DNA of 10,676 nucleotides, from assembly GCA_022566355.1 (NCBI GenBank), contig JADFJB010000145.1, positions 1-10,676 on the forward strand. Direction: 5' to 3'. Source of the stretch: a candidate division KSB1 bacterium (GTDB taxonomy: Bacteria > Zhuqueibacterota > JdFR-76 > DREG01). A program made the translations under genes and the position numbers. Numbering within the stretch: the stretch's first letter is position 1; each line of letters begins with the position of its first letter. The notes under the pieces are model-generated. The model was not told where the DNA came from. It saw only the letters and a program-made list of their open reading frames with translations, and ran no database searches. Shown piece after piece: positions 7,350 to 10,676 of this stretch.

Positions 7350-7865
7350 ATGCCGGACAATTCCAATACTGCAAGCCAAGAAACAAAAAAAGTTCTACTT
7401 TCGGAAGATCAATATCGTCAAATAGCAACTGAACTTGATATTCTTCGAGCGAAACTCAAAGCCCAGTTAATTTTATTTGGTGACCTTAATGGTCAGTTGA
7501 TTTGTCAAAAGGGAGAAATTCCAGGGGCGGATACAACTATTTTAACCGCATTGCTTGCCGGAGATTTCTCGGCAACCACGGAAATTGCGAAAATGCTTGG
7601 CCACAACAATCATTTTCGACTTCATTATCATGAAGGGTCGCGGCGCCATCTGTATGTTTCCAGTTTAAGTGACCAATTCTTTCTGGCCGTCACATTCGAT
7701 GCAACTGTTACACTGGGAATGGTCCGTATTTTTACCAGAAGAACAATCGATAAAGTTAGCCGAATCATTGAGACCAATTTTGAAGAAATGGTTAAAATCA
7801 GCAATATCATTAATTCCGAATTTAAATCTTACGTAACGGAAGGACTGGATAAAATTCTCGGTTAA
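7350..7865 (+). CDS. Roadblock/LC7-domain protein (MglB-like), first of operon
   Basis: A 171-residue soluble protein with a roadblock/LC7-type fold: an N-terminal helix (20-38, DQYRQIATELDILRA), a strand pair at LILFGDLNGQLICQKG (40-55), and a central helix at TILTALLAGDFSATTEIAKM (63-82). Strands HFRLHYHEG, HLYVSSLSDQ and FFLAVTFDA follow, then a long C-terminal helix (131-160). In bacteria such proteins dimerise and act on MglA-type GTPases as GTPase-activating or nucleotide-exchange partners, and controlling cell polarity and motility is the best studied role. The GTPase gene begins only 8 bases downstream, which supports that partnership. Sequence alone does not show which activity it has, so the mglB name is withheld. 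Confidence 0.82.
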   Translation: MPDNSNTASQETKKVLLSEDQYRQIATELDILRAKLKAQLILFGDLNGQLICQKGEIPGADTTILTALLAGDFSATTEIAKMLGHNNHFRLHYHEGSRRHLYVSSLSDQFFLAVTFDATVTLGMVRIFTRRTIDKVSRIIETNFEEMVKISNIINSEFKSYVTEGLDKILG

Positions 7866-7873
7866 TCATTTCT

Positions 7874-8464
7874 ATGTTTATTAATTGGGCCCTTCAAGAA
7901 ATATCCCTGAAAATTGTTTATTACGGCCCGGGTTTAAGTGGCAAAACAACGAACCTGCAACAAATTTATGATAAAATTAATCCAGCCCACAGGGGTGAAA
8001 TGGTAAGCCTGAAAACGATGGAAGAACGTACGATATTTTTTGATTTTATGCAATTTGAACTGCCACCTATTCATGGGAAAAAACCTAAATTCAGTTTATA
8101 CACGGTACCCGGTCAGTACTATTATGCAGCAAGTAGAAGAATAATCTTAAACGGAACGGATGGTGTGGTATTCGTAGCTGATTCCCAGGAGAACCGGCTG
8201 AATGATAATTTAGATTCTATCCTGGATCTGGAACAGAACCTGATCCGTAACAATCGCTCTTTGGAGGAAATACCCTGGGTTCTTCAATACAATAAACAGG
8301 ATTTGCATAATAACCTTTCAATTGAAATACTACAAAAAAAACTGAATTACAATAATGTTCCCTATTTTTCAGGAGTGGCCACAAAAGGAATAGGCGTGAG
8401 TGATACATTAAAAACAATTATCAATAATGTAATTGAGGATATAGAGAGGAGATGGCATGCTTAA
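7874..8464 (+). CDS. mglA: MglA-like small Ras-family GTPase
   Basis: A 196-residue bacterial Ras-like GTPase of the MglA family. It opens with the family hallmark FINWALQEISLKIVYYGPG. The P-loop GPGLSGKTTN spans 18-27, the switch-I region with Thr53 lies in EERTIFFDF, and switch II carries TVPGQ (77-81), where MglA proteins replace the usual DxxG Asp. NKQD (140-143) is the guanine-specificity motif, and GVATKG (167-172) sits in the G5 place. MglA cycles between GTP and GDP states to set the leading pole for gliding or type IV pilus motility. It is enclosed by two roadblock-type genes, with 8 bases before it and an 8-base overlap after it. All nucleotide-binding motifs are intact. The start is preceded by no clear ribosome binding site, so translational coupling to the upstream gene is likely. 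Confidence 0.93.
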   Translation: MFINWALQEISLKIVYYGPGLSGKTTNLQQIYDKINPAHRGEMVSLKTMEERTIFFDFMQFELPPIHGKKPKFSLYTVPGQYYYAASRRIILNGTDGVVFVADSQENRLNDNLDSILDLEQNLIRNNRSLEEIPWVLQYNKQDLHNNLSIEILQKKLNYNNVPYFSGVATKGIGVSDTLKTIINNVIEDIERRWHA

Positions 8465-8891
8465 AATCGCCAATCAAGAAACAGAAAACAATCTTTCCTC
8501 TCAGGAAATAGTCCCCCAAAGACAGATCGAGATAGAATTAGCGAAAGTTGTAAATCTTGGTAACCTTGAGTGTGTCTATTTGTTTTCCGAAGATGGGCTT
8601 TTAATCGCCGGCATTCAAGGGCGTAGTGATTTTACCCAGGATAGTGCCTCGGAAATGGTTTACTCCGTTCATGATGGGTTTGAATATTTCGATAATACAA
8701 CAGGATTTAATGGCGCCATCGAAATCCTATTGCTTGGGCGGTCTCGACGGAGAGTTTCCATTCGAAGTTTCAAAGCGTTTGGACAAAATGTTAAAATGGT
8801 TCTGGTGATTCCGAAGGGAAAGACATATCGATTTCTAACTAACCGGCTCATCAGAATCATAAGAGAAATAAGCAAAGCATCGTTAAATTAA
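8457..8891 (+). CDS. Second roadblock/LC7-like protein of the MglA operon
   Basis: A 144-residue protein whose ATG lies 8 bases inside the end of the GTPase gene, with AGGAG at 8447-8451 and a 5-base spacer, so the two are translationally linked. After a polar N-terminus (1-22) the pattern is roadblock-like: helix (23-35, QIEIELAKVVNL), strand and turn LECVYLFSEDGLLIAGI (37-53), a helix around SASEMVYSVHDGF (63-75), then strands AIEILLLG, RVSIRSF and VKMVLVIPKG, and a C-terminal helix from 123. It differs clearly in sequence from the first roadblock protein in this operon, so it is not a recent duplicate. By analogy it could be a second regulator, co-activator or heterodimer partner of the MglA-type GTPase. 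That role is inferred from position. Confidence 0.75.
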   Translation: MLKIANQETENNLSSQEIVPQRQIEIELAKVVNLGNLECVYLFSEDGLLIAGIQGRSDFTQDSASEMVYSVHDGFEYFDNTTGFNGAIEILLLGRSRRRVSIRSFKAFGQNVKMVLVIPKGKTYRFLTNRLIRIIREISKASLN

Positions 8892-8910
8892 ATATTTTGC
8901 GACCTGGTAA

Positions 8911-9747
8911 ATGAAATCAAATGTATTGGTAGGTTTAACTGTTGATAATTTTAAAGGGGTGAAAGGATCTTTTTTACTAAATCTTATTCGAAGAGTGGGC
9001 GTTGAGTTTGCTGAAGTAACGTCGACGATATTTGAAGATATCGATCAAGTGATCTCAAATATGGATGGCTTAAAACTTGGCTTTCATCTTCCAATCATCT
9101 CCGAGTCCGGTTATGACTTTTCTTGTCTGGAAAAGAAGAAAGAGATAGATGCACTTATTGAGAATATCAATCGCTATTGGCGGAAAATGAATTTGCAATA
9201 TGTTCTGGCACATTCTACCGAAGGCCACTTCATAGAAACGCCGGGAGAATGTTCCGAAGAATTTTTATTCGAAAATTTAAAAAAACTGGAAGCTCCCATC
9301 GTTTTTGAAAATACATTGGAGAATGAGAATTTTAATTTTGATCAATTTCTGGAACGAGCCGAATCAGCATTTGATGACCAATTATTGGGGATTTGTTTCG
9401 ATCCGCCGCATGCCTACATCAGCCGGGAGGATTGGTTTCCGATGTTGGAGAAACATTATTCAAAAATTCGATTGCTGCATCTTTCGGATTGCACCCGGGA
9501 AGAGGATTTGCACCAGCCCTTTGGCCAGGAGGGTAACCTGCCAGTGGATGAAATTCTTGGATTCCTCAAGGATAAAGGATACAAGGGCATGGTCAATTTG
9601 GAGTTGCAGCCTAAATCATTATCAGACCTGACTTCACTTTTTGACAGCTACCTTACGGTTTTGCGTTATCTCAATCGCAGAAAATATTTCACAATGAAAT
9701 TACGCAGCCTTGTTTTCTTGCCTTTACTAAAGAGGCGTTTGAAATAA
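8911..9747 (+). CDS. Xylose-isomerase-like TIM-barrel protein (sugar phosphate isomerase/epimerase family)
   Basis: A 278-residue protein of the AP-endonuclease-2/xylose-isomerase-like TIM-barrel superfamily. Strand-end residues typical of its metal site are visible: GFHLP (His59), LAHST (His101), VFENT (Glu133), CFDPPHAYI (Asp164, His167), LLHLSD (His190, Asp193), HQPFGQEGNLP (His201) and NLELQP (Glu231). Family members isomerise or epimerise sugars and inositols, or act as endonuclease IV; the HxPFGxGxLP loop points to the isomerase branch. The substrate is unknown. The tail from residue 255 is rich in basic and hydrophobic residues (LRSLVFLPLLKRRLK) and could contact the membrane or a partner. 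The gene follows the second roadblock gene by 19 bases and so probably belongs to the same transcript, an unusual companion for an MglA module. Confidence 0.83.
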   Translation: MKSNVLVGLTVDNFKGVKGSFLLNLIRRVGVEFAEVTSTIFEDIDQVISNMDGLKLGFHLPIISESGYDFSCLEKKKEIDALIENINRYWRKMNLQYVLAHSTEGHFIETPGECSEEFLFENLKKLEAPIVFENTLENENFNFDQFLERAESAFDDQLLGICFDPPHAYISREDWFPMLEKHYSKIRLLHLSDCTREEDLHQPFGQEGNLPVDEILGFLKDKGYKGMVNLELQPKSLSDLTSLFDSYLTVLRYLNRRKYFTMKLRSLVFLPLLKRRLK

Positions 9748-9810
9748 GTATTTTCCATCCCTATCTTTAAGGTTATTTAAACGCCAATCATAAATAAGTT
9801 TTGTAGTTGA

Positions 9811-9832
9811 CGGAATAGTTTTCCGATTTTTA
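9811..9832 (+). terminator. Weak hairpin with T-run, possible terminator of the MglA operon
   Basis: CGGAA, a 5-base loop and TTCCG (9811-9825) form a short stem, followed by ATTTTTA. The stem is only five pairs, so termination would be weak. It is the only hairpin-plus-T-run noticed between the operon and the downstream toxin-antitoxin genes. Confidence 0.3.
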
Positions 9833-9992
9833 TCAATATACAATTGATAAATTGGAGCATTGTTTATCTTCACGGACGAATCTGCTTTGTACCCCATGAA
9901 CAGTTCAGGATATATGCACTTTCTGCTTACCCTATCAAGAAGAACATCTCAAATGAGAGAGTGAGGATTGTTGAAATAACAATAAGTGTTGG

Positions 9993-10004
9993 GTTAATAT
10001 TAAC
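9993..10004. promoter_or_regulatory. 12-base palindrome upstream of the DUF433 antitoxin (candidate operator)
   Basis: GTTAATATTAAC is a perfect palindrome ending 12 bases before the antitoxin ATG and just ahead of its GGAG ribosome binding site (10008-10011). A possible -35 TTGAAA at 9971-9976 and -10 TAATAT at 9995-10000 (18-base spacer) would place it over the -10. DUF433 proteins have a helix-turn-helix-like fold and toxin-antitoxin operons are often self-repressed, so this site fits an operator. Confidence 0.4.
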
Positions 10005-10016
10005 TATGGAGATAAC

Positions 10017-10235
10017 ATGCATAAAAGAATAACCTCTGATCCGGAAATTTGTGGCGGAGATCCCTGCATAAAAGGTACTCGCATCCCTGTACATACGATA
10101 TTAAGCCATCTTGCTGCTGGCGATGATAATAATACTGTCCTAGAAAACTTTCCTCGTCTATCAATTGAAGACATAAAAGCTTGTCTTAAGTACGCTTCTT
10201 ATTTGGCAACAGAAAAAGAGATTGCTGTTCTATGA
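10017..10235 (+). CDS. DUF433 antitoxin
   Basis: A 72-residue protein with the DUF433 signature: RITSDPEICGGDPCIKGTRI at the N-terminus, then PVHTILSHLAAGDDNNTVLE and a second helical part, FPRLSIEDIKACLKYASYLA. DUF433 proteins are small winged or helix-turn-helix-like proteins regularly found just before DUF5615 PIN-like toxins, forming a type II toxin-antitoxin pair; the antitoxin both neutralises the toxin and probably represses the operon. Its ATG has GGAG five bases upstream. Its stop TGA (10233-10235) overlaps a possible toxin ATG (10232-10234) in an ATGA arrangement, the classic sign of translational coupling. The frame and length are normal for the family, so this partner appears intact. 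Confidence 0.9.
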   Translation: MHKRITSDPEICGGDPCIKGTRIPVHTILSHLAAGDDNNTVLENFPRLSIEDIKACLKYASYLATEKEIAVL

Positions 10236-10512
10236 AAGTTGTGTTGATGAAAGCGTCAGCTATGGTATTGCGTCTTATCTAAGAAATGAGGGATACAATG
10301 TAATTGCGATTGCAGAAAAAGAAACATCCGGATTAAAAGATTCAGATGTTTTTCAAATAATAAAAAGGGAGAATGCTGTTTTAATAACTCGTGATCATCA
10401 CTTTACAAATAACCTCCGATTTCCTACCAAAGAAACTGCCTGTATAATTTTTATTCGTAAAGGTAATTTAACCGTACTGTTTTCTGCGGAAGCAGTATGG
10501 CATGTAATATAA
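10222..10512 (+). CDS. DUF5615 PIN-like toxin, 5' end probably frameshifted
   Basis: A PIN-like ribonuclease-type protein of the DUF5615 family, partner of the DUF433 gene before it. Conserved features in this frame: VDESVSYGIASYLRNEGYNV (Asp9-Glu10), KDSDVFQI (Asp40, Asp42), and AVLITRDHHF (Asp58), the acidic residues expected around the metal site. The frame can open only at a TTG (10222) inside the antitoxin gene, giving the atypical beginning MLFYESC. The coupled ATG at 10232 instead gives MKVVL, the usual family opening, but in the other frame. A single missing base near 10244-10247 would join them into MKVVLDESVSYG, so the gene is probably mutated. The C-terminus (SAEAVWHVI) is also somewhat short compared with about 110 residues for the family. 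If the TTG start works, an active protein could still be made. Confidence 0.72.
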   Translation: MLFYESCVDESVSYGIASYLRNEGYNVIAIAEKETSGLKDSDVFQIIKRENAVLITRDHHFTNNLRFPTKETACIIFIRKGNLTVLFSAEAVWHVI

Positions 10513-10546
10513 TAGTTATGTGGCTTATGAGAATCACCAAGTAATC

Positions 10547-10676
10547 ATGACAAGAAAAGCTATTGTATCTATTGACTGCGAAATACCGGGAAGCCTCTCA
10601 AAGTTTGTGCCATTTGAATCACTGACCTCTTTGTTGGACTGGGATATTATAATGTTTAATCCCAGTATTACCGAGT
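10547..10676 (+). CDS. Unrecognised protein, N-terminal 43 residues only
   Basis: An ATG at 10547 opens a frame that runs off the window end. The visible start, MTRKAIVSIDCEIPGSLSKF, continues with VPFESLTSLLDWDIIMFNPS. It alternates hydrophobic strands (AIVSID, DWDIIMFNP) as in alpha/beta folds, and has no signal peptide. I do not recognise the family. No strong ribosome binding site precedes the ATG. It follows the toxin-antitoxin pair by 34 bases on the same strand, so it may belong to an accessory or defence-type region, but the visible part is too short for a functional call. Confidence 0.5.
   Translation, partial: MTRKAIVSIDCEIPGSLSKFVPFESLTSLLDWDIIMFNPSITE

Noticed and set aside
9844-10032. 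62-residue open frame before the DUF433 gene
   Set aside because: No recognisable motifs or ribosome binding site, and it overlaps the promoter/operator region and the antitoxin start; most likely chance.

Overview
This is an AT-rich bacterial chromosomal segment with all recognisable genes on the + strand. Several features fit a lineage in or near the Bacteroidota/FCB group (for example Calditrichota- or KSB1-like bacteria): the long 830-residue PriA, a bacterial MglA-type GTPase with roadblock partners, and weak Shine-Dalgarno use at many starts. That placement is inference from gene content, not from a marker gene.

Layout. Positions 1-1647 hold the 3' part of a malate synthase gene (glyoxylate shunt). 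Positions 1648-3735 are a low-density zone of small and broken genes. It contains an out-of-frame C-terminal remnant of a fumarylacetoacetate-hydrolase-family enzyme directly behind malate synthase, a small unknown protein (1972-2328), a PilZ c-di-GMP effector (2410-2859), and a decayed MntA-HepT (nucleotidyltransferase/HEPN) toxin-antitoxin pair. That pair is reduced by an internal deletion and two single-base frameshifts (3088-3579). Positions 3736-6228 encode the replication-restart helicase PriA. After a 227-base intergenic region with a candidate promoter comes a calcineurin-like metallophosphoesterase (6456-7181).

Positions 7350-9747 form a tight operon: a roadblock/LC7 protein, an MglA-like small GTPase, a second roadblock-like protein overlapping the GTPase gene by 8 bases, and a sugar-phosphate-isomerase-like TIM-barrel protein. 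The first three probably work as one GTPase-plus-regulators switch of the kind that controls cell polarity and motility. The PilZ protein nearby could feed c-di-GMP signals into related behaviour, but nothing in the sequence proves it.

From 9748 the window becomes accessory again. A 269-base gap holds a weak hairpin and a 12-base palindrome just before a DUF433 antitoxin gene. That gene is ATGA-coupled to a DUF5615 PIN-like toxin whose first codons look frameshifted. The window ends in the first 43 codons of an unrecognised gene (from 10547). No tRNA, rRNA, CRISPR array or insertion sequence was seen. No gene-free stretch exceeds 300 bases; the longest are 9748-10016, 2860-3087 and 6229-6455. 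The most notable signals are the two damaged toxin-antitoxin modules and the roadblock-GTPase-roadblock-TIM-barrel operon.
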